The notes under the pieces are model-generated. The model saw only the letters and a list, made by a program, of their open reading frames with translations, was not told the origin of the DNA and did not search any database. From NCBI GenBank assembly GCA_007132635.1, contig SLOG01000205.1, forward strand, positions 1 through 6,279: a stretch of DNA of 6,279 bases, read 5' to 3'. Positions 1-5,640 of the stretch are shown piece by piece; position 1 is the first letter of the stretch, and each line of letters starts with the position of its first letter. Made by a program: the position numbers and the translations under genes. Source of the stretch: Limnochordia bacterium. Its GTDB lineage: Bacteria; Bacillota; Limnochordia; Darwinibacteriales; SLO01.

Positions 1-879
1 CTCCACAGCCGCCTTTGTGTTGGTGAGGGTTTCCTGGATTCTCTCTTCAATTTGTCCGGCAGACCTGGCAGACTCCTCAGCAAGTTTACGGACCTCATCG
101 GCGACCACAGCGAACCCTCTGCCATGTTCGCCTGCTCGTGCTGATTCGATGGCGGCATTCAAAGCCAGTAGATTGGTCTGTTCAGTAATCGTTTTTATGG
201 TGGTTATAACACTGCTAATTTCCTGAGAACTCTCCCCTAGTTTTTCAATGGAGTCCGCTATGACTTGAATTCGCTTGTAGAGGTTGTCGGTATCGTTTAC
301 CGATTCAACCAAGCTTCTATGGCCTTCCTCTGCCTTGTCTGCAATGCCCGATGAGACCTCGTCAATGCTCTTAATCGTAGTCACAATATGATGGATTTCG
401 TTGTCAAACACCTGCGTATTGCTGGCCACCTCTTCAATTGATGCGCTGGATTCCTGGGTAGACGCAGCCAGCTGCTCTGAGACTTTGGTCACACTCGTTA
501 TTAGCTCGTTCTGCTGCGTGTAGTTCTTCACGATCTCCACAGCACCTAGCGGGCGGCCCGTACGGCTATATACTCCGGCATTGGACACCAACGTCGTCAA
601 TGTATCCCCGTTCTTGTTGAATACATCGACCATGACATCCTTCAAGAATTGACGTTCCTGTATGCAGCGCTGCGTCGGACAGTCCGAACAGACTTCCGCT
701 CGGAATATGTCGTAACACTTCATCTGCCGGGCCTCTTCGAGAGAGTAACCGGTTAGTTCTTGTATAGCCTTGGGCCACAGCACAATATTGTAGTCCATGT
801 CTCGAACATAGTACGGGTCAGGCATAGCACTCTGAATAGCCCTTAACATGTCCAGTTCCTTTATTCTTCCTCGCGCCAT
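1..879 (-). CDS. Soluble PAS-domain methyl-accepting chemotaxis protein (3' end outside window)
   Basis: The visible 293 residues run in one open frame to the window edge, so the C-terminus is missing. Residues about 12-118 form a PAS sensor domain ending in GRPLGAVEIVKNYTQ, a typical PAS exit into a coiled coil. Residues about 125-293 are long amphipathic helices of an MCP signalling domain. The hallmark hairpin tip, which contacts CheA and CheW, is at about 234-270, with the core QTNLLALNAAIESARAGEHG and then RGFAVVADEVRKLAEES. No signal peptide or transmembrane segment is present, so this is a cytoplasmic receptor that probably senses an internal ligand or redox state. Four cysteines (C55, C64, C67, C72) sit inside the PAS domain as C-x8-C-x2-C-x4-C. 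The ATG is preceded by GGAGGGG (885-891) at ideal spacing. The family is certain; the ligand is unknown. It stands alone after a 279-base gap, with a candidate sigma-28 promoter upstream. Confidence 0.95.
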   Translation of the reverse strand, partial: MARGRIKELDMLRAIQSAMPDPYYVRDMDYNIVLWPKAIQELTGYSLEEARQMKCYDIFRAEVCSDCPTQRCIQERQFLKDVMVDVFNKNGDTLTTLVSNAGVYSRTGRPLGAVEIVKNYTQQNELITSVTKVSEQLAASTQESSASIEEVASNTQVFDNEIHHIVTTIKSIDEVSSGIADKAEEGHRSLVESVNDTDNLYKRIQVIADSIEKLGESSQEISSVITTIKTITEQTNLLALNAAIESARAGEHGRGFAVVADEVRKLAEESARSAGQIEERIQETLTNTKAAVE

Positions 880-986
880 TGTATCCCCTCCGAATCAACA
901 TATCTAGATTCTGCCTCTAGACCGCTCGCTTCTTGTCTGCGGCCAGAAAGGCTCGCTCCCCGACGTTGCGTTTGGTGCTACTATAC

Positions 987-1014
987 TTTTCGGTAGGCGG
1001 CCCCAGAATCTTTA
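987..1014 (-). promoter_or_regulatory. Candidate sigma-28 (FliA/SigD-type) promoter for the chemoreceptor
   Basis: Read on the minus strand, TAAAGATT (1014-1007) is followed by 12 bases and then ACCGAAAA (994-987). From memory the enterobacterial sigma-28 consensus is TAAAGTTT, 11 bases, GCCGATAA. The match here is 7 of 8 and 6 of 8, with a spacer one base longer. Chemoreceptor genes are classic sigma-28 targets, which supports the call. The predicted transcript start would leave a leader of about 100 bases before the ATG at 879. Found by eye, so chance similarity is possible. Confidence 0.35.
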
Positions 1015-1016
1015 AT

Positions 1017-1031
1017 GATCGGCAGCCGATC
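1017..1031. repeat. Perfect inverted repeat, possible operator
   Basis: GATCGGC and GCCGATC form 7-base perfect arms around a single central base. The dyad lies two bases upstream of the -35-like element of the candidate chemoreceptor promoter, where an activator or repressor site would be expected. The very small centre and the lack of a following T-run make a protein-binding dyad more likely than a terminator. No regulator is identified. Confidence 0.4.
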
Positions 1032-1158
1032 TTCATCGTCTTCCGCAATGCTCCAGAGGGAGGTCTACGAAACAGCGTCTTGGTCCTGTCACCGAGCCAT
1101 GCCATGCCCGGGCAGTTCTTCTTCAAGTCTGATTAGCGGCGAGGGCCAACTCTTCCAA

Positions 1159-1989
1159 TCAAACCTCAGCTTTCTCGGCCACCACAAGTAAGTGAGTGCC
1201 AGCTTCATGAAAGCCACCAGAACGGCATGCTTCGAGTTCCATGTCGAGAAGAGCCTGCCATTTCACTGGACTCCTCCGAAGCTCTGCTAACTGCTCCTCA
1301 TAGCCCGTGGACAATGAGTTAGACGCGGACATAGCAGCCACCCGAAACCCACCACGTTCCAGCAAACTCTGCAGCTCGCAGGAACGGAACAGGTGACAGT
1401 GATGATCGCCGGCATTAGTTTCCGGTGTCAGATTGCCAGTCCGTATTATTTCACGATTCGTCTCGGTCGGAACCTCTATGACTCCCTCAAAAAAGCGGTG
1501 GATAGACCCCCAGAGACACATAACGCTTGCCACAAGCAAACCGGCTGGTTTGAGCACACGTGAGCACTCTGCGACCGCAAGCTCGCTCCGATCAAATACG
1601 TAGCTGAGTGGCCCTCCATAGGCTACCACAGCATCGAAGGACGTACGCTCAAGAGATCCCATATCACAAATGTCCAGTTTCACCCAGCGCTCCACCGAAT
1701 CAGCAAAACCTAATTCCTTCGCCTTCGTTTTGTTCGCTTCCAGCTGCCGCAGGGAAATGTCAGCAACAACTACACGGCACCCAAGCTCATGAAGAACTTG
1801 GGTAAATCGACCAGGACCTGCGCCGATCTCTAAAACGTGCATGCCGCGAGTGAGATGCGTGCGGAGATAATGGTTATGTATGTGGAGCTTAATCTCTTCG
1901 AGGGGTGAGCCAACTAGACGCAGCCACTCTTTTTCTGGGTCTTGGTCGTAGTAGCCTTCAACATAACTCGGGTCGTAGATTGATGCCAT
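1159..1989 (-). CDS. Class I SAM-dependent methyltransferase
   Basis: This 276-residue cytosolic protein has a Rossmann methyltransferase fold. Motif I is VLEIGAGPGRFT (residues 52-63), which binds S-adenosylmethionine. The acidic end of strand beta-2 is VVVAD with D77, expected to bind the ribose hydroxyls. LDICD (105-109) is the adenine-contacting loop. FDAVVAYGGPLSYV (118-131) is motif IV, and RVLKPAGLLVAS (144-155) is the usual post-motif strand. The C-terminal part carries HHCHLF (196-201) followed by an ELQSLLERGGF helix, common in methyltransferase-11-type enzymes, and ends in a GTHLLVVAEK strand. These C-terminal features do not identify the methyl acceptor. The start was set at 1989 because GGGAGGTGG (1994-2002) lies just upstream; the ATG at 2004 overlaps that ribosome binding site and would add only five residues. 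It is 110 bases downstream of the small unknown gene, in the same direction. The fold is certain, the substrate unknown. Confidence 0.92.
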   Translation of the reverse strand: MASIYDPSYVEGYYDQDPEKEWLRLVGSPLEEIKLHIHNHYLRTHLTRGMHVLEIGAGPGRFTQVLHELGCRVVVADISLRQLEANKTKAKELGFADSVERWVKLDICDMGSLERTSFDAVVAYGGPLSYVFDRSELAVAECSRVLKPAGLLVASVMCLWGSIHRFFEGVIEVPTETNREIIRTGNLTPETNAGDHHCHLFRSCELQSLLERGGFRVAAMSASNSLSTGYEEQLAELRRSPVKWQALLDMELEACRSGGFHEAGTHLLVVAEKAEV

Positions 1990-1993
1990 GCGG

Positions 1994-2002
1994 CCACCTC
2001 CC
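1994..2002 (-). promoter_or_regulatory. Ribosome binding site deciding the methyltransferase start
   Basis: GGGAGGTGG on the minus strand ends four bases before the ATG at 1989, with the GGAGG core 8 bases away, a good spacing. An in-frame ATG at 2004 directly abuts this element and has no comparable site of its own, so the downstream ATG is the more likely start. Confidence 0.7.
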
Positions 2003-2034
2003 ATGCGGTAGACTGTCCATACTGCTCATAGCAC

Positions 2035-2100
2035 TTACCTTTCGCAGCAAACACATTTCGAGCACCACCAGCTCCTCTTCCGGATGTGCTCTATGCCCAT
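2035..2100 (-). CDS. Possible 21-codon cysteine-rich leader peptide
   Basis: An ATG overlaps the stop of the preceding gene as TAATG, an arrangement typical of translational coupling. It opens a 21-codon frame ending WWCSKCVCCER and then TAA. The peptide is basic, with four cysteines packed as C-x2-C-x-C-C near its end. It has no Shine-Dalgarno sequence of its own, so translation would depend on ribosomes finishing the upstream gene. It lies between the unknown small gene and the methyltransferase and could be a coupled small protein, a regulatory leader, or chance. I recognise no family. A 6-base inverted repeat (2060-2065 with 2086-2091) lies inside it. Confidence 0.2.
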   Translation of the reverse strand: MGIEHIRKRSWWCSKCVCCER

Positions 2101-2471
2101 TAGTAGTTGTCTTCGTCTCCAAGGGTAATCAGCCGTTGATATTCCTGCTCTCCGATGTCCCGGACGACTGTTTCCCGGTCTTGCTTGATGCTCCGGATAA
2201 GCCGATCTACATCATCAGCATAGGAGAGACCACTAACACTCAAATCGATGGCCAACGCATCGCTTCTGCTCCGTGTAACGAGATTATACTGGTAGTCCGA
2301 AGAGTCGGGACTCACATGGTCGCTGATTCGCAGTTTCCCTAGGGCTCCATAGTCTAAGTCCAGATAGACACTGACCGACGTCTTGCTTCGGCGTATGGGG
2401 CACACTATCCCTACTTTCTTCAGTCTCTTCACTACCGCATTCGTTAGCTGATTCACTTGCTGCCAACTCAC
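2100..2471 (-). CDS. Hypothetical protein, 123 residues, with LDYGxxGKLRISDH core
   Basis: I do not recognise this family with confidence. With the GTG start at 2471 the protein has three visible parts. Residues 1-25 are a basic, probably helical N-terminus. Residues about 33-52 (VSVYLDLDYGALGKLRISDH) look like paired beta strands ending in an RISDH box. Residues about 84-118 form a charged C-terminal helix. I have an impression of similar RISDH-box proteins in phage-related or accessory regions of Bacillota, but cannot confirm it. There is no signal peptide or membrane segment. An ATG at 2480 is in frame but only two bases from the GGAGG core, so GTG at 2471 is preferred. The frame stays open upstream to 2678, but that part overlaps the flavoprotein's C-terminus. 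It begins 73 bases after the flavoprotein stop and may be co-transcribed. A weak promoter, TTGAGA (2519-2514), 16 bases, TTTATT (2497-2492), precedes it. Confidence 0.7.
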   Translation of the reverse strand: MSWQQVNQLTNAVVKRLKKVGIVCPIRRSKTSVSVYLDLDYGALGKLRISDHVSPDSSDYQYNLVTRSRSDALAIDLSVSGLSYADDVDRLIRSIKQDRETVVRDIGEQEYQRLITLGDEDNY

Positions 2472-2478
2472 GGTGCAC

Positions 2479-2487
2479 ATCACCTCC
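2479..2487 (-). promoter_or_regulatory. Very strong Shine-Dalgarno sequence
   Basis: GGAGGTGAT on the minus strand is a 9-base perfect complement to the 16S rRNA 3' end. It includes two bases of the in-frame ATG at 2480, which is therefore badly spaced. The in-frame GTG at 2471 lies 11 bases after the GGAGG core, slightly long but workable. The element argues that a real gene starts here and not at the upstream ATG at 2678. Confidence 0.65.
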
Positions 2488-2544
2488 GGGGAATAAAGAC
2501 CTCGCCAAGCGTGTCTCAAGAGAACCTGGCGGTTACGGGCACAG

Positions 2545-3939
2545 TCAAACGTTCTGTCCCGCAATCCTGCCGAAAACAACGCATTCCGATATGGCACAGC
2601 TGCCCAGACGGCTGGCGCCATGAACACCACCGACGACTTCGCCGGCTGCGTACAGCCCCTTAATTGTTCTGCCGTCAAAGTCCAGGACCTGCGAGCGTTC
2701 GTTAATGGCTACACCGCCCATGGAAAAGTGCACCTTAGGCCACAGACGCATGGCGTAAAACGGTGCCTCTTCGATGGGAGAGGCTTCATCCACCATGGGC
2801 TTCTGAAGATCGGCATCGGCACCGTCTTGCACAAAGCCGTTATAGCGGCTGATGGATGCCTGCAGAGTCGCTGCATCTATGCCATAGGAAGCCGCCAGCT
2901 CATCCATAGTGGCATGTATCTTCACCACGCCTTTTCGGATGGCTCTAGATATGTCCCAACCCGAGTGTTCTACCGCTCTGCTATCCGCGATACCGATACA
3001 TGGGTGGCCTATGCGTAAAATGGCATCTGCCGATTGTCTGCGATCGCCCAATTCATTGACAAATCGTCTTCCCGTACTCGGATCAACGATCACACCGTAT
3101 TGGAACAGAATGTAGTCCGCGAAGAGCGGTCCATGCCCAAAGCCCTGCTCGTCCGGCGAGGCCCAAGCTCCCAGCTGAATTTGGGACAACTGCACCGATG
3201 CAGCACCGATGTGCAGAGCCGATTTCAAAACCTCTGCTGTTGCAGCGACCTTATTGGTGGTTTGGATCGTTTCATCCAGCCTCGGATCCTGTATAGATCG
3301 AAAAGCCACATCCGCTCCATAGCCTCCGGAAGCGAGGATTACGCCTCTTTGAGCTCGAATCTTGGCAGGTACCCCTGTATTGGTTCGGTAATCATACTCC
3401 CGCAGAACAGCCCCACCCAGGACGCGGCCTTGGTTGTCTGTCAAGATGGACCGAAAGGACGTGCTGTAGAGTACAGGTATACTTAGTTCGGCCACTCTCT
3501 TCAGCATTCTTTTGAGCATTGTCGCACCGGTTACGCCCTGTGGTGTGTAACACCTGGCCACACTATGACCGCCAAATATATCCACGCGATCCAAATACGG
3601 TACTTGGAGAGCATCGACGGTCCACTCGAAGGCGCTTCTTGCCTGGGACACCAAGGTGCGCAGCAATTTGGGATGATTCAGTCCCAAACCTGCCGTTACC
3701 ATATCATCATACATGCTCTTCTCACTATCTACAATTCCCCGGTCGGCCTGCAGCTGGGTACCGGGTGCTGCGATGCCTCCATCACTAATAATGGAGTTTC
3801 CACCGGCGCGTTTCATCTTTTCGATGACCAGTACTTTTTTCCCTAATTCGGCGGCTTCAATGGCTGCTGTCAGACCGGCAAAGCCACTGCCGACTACCAG
3901 TACATCGACCAGTTCATCCCACTGGACTGCTTTTTCCAT
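2545..3939 (-). CDS. FAD-dependent oxidoreductase, fumarate reductase / 3-ketosteroid dehydrogenase-like flavoprotein
   Basis: This 464-residue protein is one FAD-binding-2 domain. The N-terminal Rossmann motif is VVGSGFAGLTAA with G17, G19 and G22, and the ribose-binding acid is E40 in VIEK. GGNSIISDGGIAA (46-58) is the flavocytochrome c/fumarate reductase signature. Near the C-terminus, HFSMGGV (H404) and GGVHGASRLG (H440, R444) correspond to the substrate-binding histidine and arginine region of fumarate reductases. FVNELGDRR lies where the proton-donor arginine is found in that family. There is no signal peptide, heme-binding CxxCH or FMN-binding domain, so it is probably cytosolic and uses a soluble redox partner. 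It could reduce or dehydrogenate a C=C or keto substrate, whose identity is not visible. The start at 3939 follows AAGGGAG; the frame extends upstream to 4044 but would overlap the glycosidase. It lies 31 bases after the GH4 stop, so an operon is very likely. Confidence 0.92.
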   Translation of the reverse strand: MEKAVQWDELVDVLVVGSGFAGLTAAIEAAELGKKVLVIEKMKRAGGNSIISDGGIAAPGTQLQADRGIVDSEKSMYDDMVTAGLGLNHPKLLRTLVSQARSAFEWTVDALQVPYLDRVDIFGGHSVARCYTPQGVTGATMLKRMLKRVAELSIPVLYSTSFRSILTDNQGRVLGGAVLREYDYRTNTGVPAKIRAQRGVILASGGYGADVAFRSIQDPRLDETIQTTNKVAATAEVLKSALHIGAASVQLSQIQLGAWASPDEQGFGHGPLFADYILFQYGVIVDPSTGRRFVNELGDRRQSADAILRIGHPCIGIADSRAVEHSGWDISRAIRKGVVKIHATMDELAASYGIDAATLQASISRYNGFVQDGADADLQKPMVDEASPIEEAPFYAMRLWPKVHFSMGGVAINERSQVLDFDGRTIKGLYAAGEVVGGVHGASRLGSCAISECVVFGRIAGQNV

Positions 3940-3945
3940 AAGACG

Positions 3946-3952
3946 CTCCCTT
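3946..3952 (-). promoter_or_regulatory. Ribosome binding site deciding the flavoprotein start
   Basis: AAGGGAG on the minus strand lies 6 bases before the ATG at 3939. The longer in-frame start at 4044 would put 35 low-complexity, non-family residues before the FAD motif and overlap the preceding gene by 74 bases, so 3939 is preferred. The site lies next to one arm (3950-3955) of a 6-base inverted repeat whose partner is at the end of the GH4 gene. Confidence 0.65.
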
Positions 3953-3970
3953 TCGTATGTTAACCTTTTA

Positions 3971-5326
3971 TCACCGAAAGAACTGTGGCAGGAACTCTCG
4001 GTTTGCCTGCATGAGTTCCTCGGCCATACTGCGAATTTGGTCATAGTCCAGATGTGCGCAAGTTGGATCCTGATACAGAGACTCTAGGGCTAGAGGGAAA
4101 TCGCCATGCGTTGCTGCCTGGTACAGCGTTTCCGCGTTTTTGACATGGGGGAGCAGTAGGTTGTTGATGGGTTCCGGCAGCGGACCGGTGCAGATGGGGG
4201 TAAAGCCAAGAGTATTGACCACACCTAATGTCTCCACGACCCCACCCAGGGGGAGGCTCGGTATCTGACCTTGGTTGGGAACGTTTACCACGTCAATGAA
4301 CTCCTTGCCTAAAGCCATGGCTTCGAGGATATCGGCAGCGGTTTCTCGCGATCGGCTGTAGTTCACCGCCTGTGTTCCCGCTATCATTGCGTCGACCTCG
4401 GTTTCTCGTTCCACGAGTCTAGCCTGCCGCTCATCTATTGTTGTTCTGGAAATCCTGTACTTGTGCAGACGGTCTGCATCACCTGTGATCACATGCGGGA
4501 AAAACTCGCATGTGTGCCGATCCCCGACATAGGGAAGGCAGCCAAAGGTTTCATACAGTTGGCTAGTCAGATACTTATTGGACGCAAAGCCCATCTCGTC
4601 GCTGTGAACCTCCTGGATTAGATCCACAAATCGCTTGTCGTCGCCGAGCTTCTCTTCTAGCAATCGATACCCATCCTGCCCATTCACCTTAAAGTCCAGA
4701 ATCCAGAAAAAGTGATTGACTCCCGCGAACTTCACATCGATCTGTTTCTCTGACTCCAGACCAAAAATCGCCTGCAGCACCCGGTAGCACTCAAATAGGC
4801 CATGGCATAACCCGACAGCCCGCAGATTTGTCTGGGCGTAAAACGCCTTAGTTAGACAAGCCATGGGATTGGTATAGTTCAGTACCACCGCATCATTGGA
4901 CAGTTCGGCGATTTTCCGGGCCAGGTCGTTAAATACCGGCACATTCCGCAAGTTCCTGCTCCAACCGCCAGGCCCTACGGTATCCCCTACGGGTTGGTAG
5001 ATTCCGTACTTCTCTGGTATCTGCACGTCTTGCCGCATGGCCTCTAGGGCCTTCTCTGCGGGGGTGGCGATACAGATTATCACAAAATCACAACCAGTGA
5101 AACTCTCGTTTTCGTCGTCGCTGGCAAAAAAGCGGTGGTCACCTGCCAGATCACTGTTCATCTTCTCGCCCAATCGCTTAATCTTCTCTGCGTTAGGCAG
5201 CTGGCGATCCAGCAGATAGAAATCTATGCCGCCGAGTTCCTCTTTCATCATGATATCTTTCAGGATCTTGGGGGCCCAGTTAAAGCTGCCCCCACCGACA
5301 AACGCTACTTTGATTCTCTTGTGCAT
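3971..5326 (-). CDS. Glycoside hydrolase family 4, alpha-glucuronidase/galactosidase-type (CHG motif)
   Basis: At 451 residues this is a full-length GH4 enzyme. The family cleaves glycosides by an unusual redox-elimination mechanism using NAD+ and a divalent metal (commonly Mn2+). The nucleotide-binding loop is VAFVGGGSFNWAP (7-19), with D40 at the end of strand 2. NYTNPM (150-155) is the conserved substrate/cofactor segment. C174 and H175 in CHGLF and H205 in GVNHFFWI are the metal-site residues, and GDRHTCEFF (268-276) is also typical. From the literature as I recall it, CHSV marks alpha-glucosidases and galactosidases, CHG alpha-glucuronidases, CHEV alpha-galacturonidases, and CDMP or CN(V/I)P the 6-phosphoglycosidases. 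CHG therefore suggests a non-phosphorylated, probably uronide, substrate. No signal peptide, so cytosolic. ATG is preceded by GAGGAAGGGG. The gene ends TGA TAA and is followed closely by the flavoprotein. The family is certain, the exact substrate inferred. Confidence 0.95.
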   Translation of the reverse strand: MHKRIKVAFVGGGSFNWAPKILKDIMMKEELGGIDFYLLDRQLPNAEKIKRLGEKMNSDLAGDHRFFASDDENESFTGCDFVIICIATPAEKALEAMRQDVQIPEKYGIYQPVGDTVGPGGWSRNLRNVPVFNDLARKIAELSNDAVVLNYTNPMACLTKAFYAQTNLRAVGLCHGLFECYRVLQAIFGLESEKQIDVKFAGVNHFFWILDFKVNGQDGYRLLEEKLGDDKRFVDLIQEVHSDEMGFASNKYLTSQLYETFGCLPYVGDRHTCEFFPHVITGDADRLHKYRISRTTIDERQARLVERETEVDAMIAGTQAVNYSRSRETAADILEAMALGKEFIDVVNVPNQGQIPSLPLGGVVETLGVVNTLGFTPICTGPLPEPINNLLLPHVKNAETLYQAATHGDFPLALESLYQDPTCAHLDYDQIRSMAEELMQANREFLPQFFR

Positions 5327-5360
5327 ATCTGCATCCCCTTCCTCAAATAGATATCCTGGA

Positions 5361-5370
5361 TCAGTACTGA
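5361..5370. repeat. Perfect 10-base palindrome in the GH4 leader
   Basis: TCAGTACTGA is fully self-complementary and lies 35-44 bases upstream of the GH4 start codon. It would be downstream of the weak promoter candidate at 5421-5451, a position suited to a repressor operator for sugar-responsive control. No regulator gene is in the window. A 10-base palindrome can arise by chance in a region this size. Confidence 0.25.
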
Positions 5371-5420
5371 AATGCCGGACACTAGGAACGGCTTTTGCGG
5401 CCCTCTCACATCACGAATCG

Positions 5421-5451
5421 CTTATTCCGCCTGTTCGCTGTAGTTTGACAA
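5421..5451 (-). promoter_or_regulatory. Weak promoter candidate for the GH4-flavoprotein operon
   Basis: TTGTCA (5451-5446, 5 of 6 to the housekeeping -35) is followed after 19 bases by AATAAG (5426-5421, 4 of 6 to the -10). The spacer is longer than the usual 17. An isolated -10-like GATAAT at 5515-5510 has no matching -35 element. A promoter should exist here because a terminator lies just upstream, but its exact position is uncertain. Confidence 0.25.
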
Positions 5452-5562
5452 AAACCTTCCAACTTCGATGAACCGTTCGAGACTAACCCACACTCTTGAT
5501 TCGTCCCCCATTATCATTCCCATGGCCACATATTGGGTTGTTTAGTTCCGACGGGAAGCACG

Positions 5563-5592
5563 AAAAAGCCCTGGAGGCTGCGCCCCCAAGGC
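5563..5592 (-). terminator. Rho-independent terminator of the FGE-like gene
   Basis: On the minus strand GCCTTGGGGGC, a 3-base loop GCA and GCCTCCAGGGC form an 11-base-pair stem with two G-T wobbles, followed at once by TTTTT (5567-5563). It begins 48 bases after the stop codon at 5641. This isolates the FGE-like gene from the glycosidase operon. Confidence 0.85.
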
Positions 5593-5640
5593 CATTTGTC
5601 ATGCATTGCGCAACATCGTCGGTTTTTGCATTGGATTCGA

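Larger units (their letters stand above)
880..1158. other. 279-base intergenic region upstream of the chemoreceptor
   Basis: No convincing gene is present. Short frames of 67 and 69 codons occur on both strands, but they overlap each other, have no good ribosome binding site and resemble no family I know. The region holds the dyad at 1017-1031, the sigma-28-like promoter at 987-1014 and two TCTAGA copies at 903-908 and 916-921. No clear intrinsic terminator follows the methyltransferase: the palindrome TGCCCGGGCA lies about 50 bases past its stop but has no T-tract. Confidence 0.6.
5327..5640. other. 314-base intergenic region between the FGE-like gene and GH4
   Basis: No gene is supported. 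In transcription order it contains the intrinsic terminator of the FGE-like gene (5592-5563), then about 235 bases of leader with the weak promoter candidate, the small inverted repeat GAAC-C-GTTC (5470-5478) and the TCAGTACTGA palindrome. Open frames crossing the region are out-of-frame extensions of the flanking genes. No riboswitch fold or catabolite-response element was recognised. Confidence 0.6.

Noticed and set aside
1098..1120. TGCCCGGGCA palindrome as a terminator after the methyltransferase
   Set aside because: It has almost no loop and no T-run follows it, so intrinsic termination is not supported.
917..1136. Two overlapping frames of 67-69 codons on opposite strands in the intergenic gap
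   Set aside because: There is no ribosome binding site or family resemblance; mirror-image frames like these are expected from composition, and the promoter and dyad fall inside them.
1905..2342. 145-codon plus-strand frame
   Set aside because: It is antisense to the methyltransferase start and the small unknown gene, with no ribosome binding site and no recognisable motif.
2472..2678. Upstream extension of the 123-residue gene to an ATG at 2678 (192 residues)
   Set aside because: It would overlap the conserved C-terminus of the flavoprotein by over 130 bases, while a near-perfect ribosome binding site lies at 2479-2487 for a much later start.
3940..4044. Upstream extension of the flavoprotein to an ATG at 4044 (499 residues)
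   Set aside because: The extra 35 residues overlap the GH4 gene, do not resemble a signal peptide or family N-terminus, and a good ribosome binding site precedes 3939.
5466..5482. Catabolite-response-element-like sequence TGAACCGTTC
   Set aside because: It is one base short of the cre spacing and lacks the outer conserved bases.
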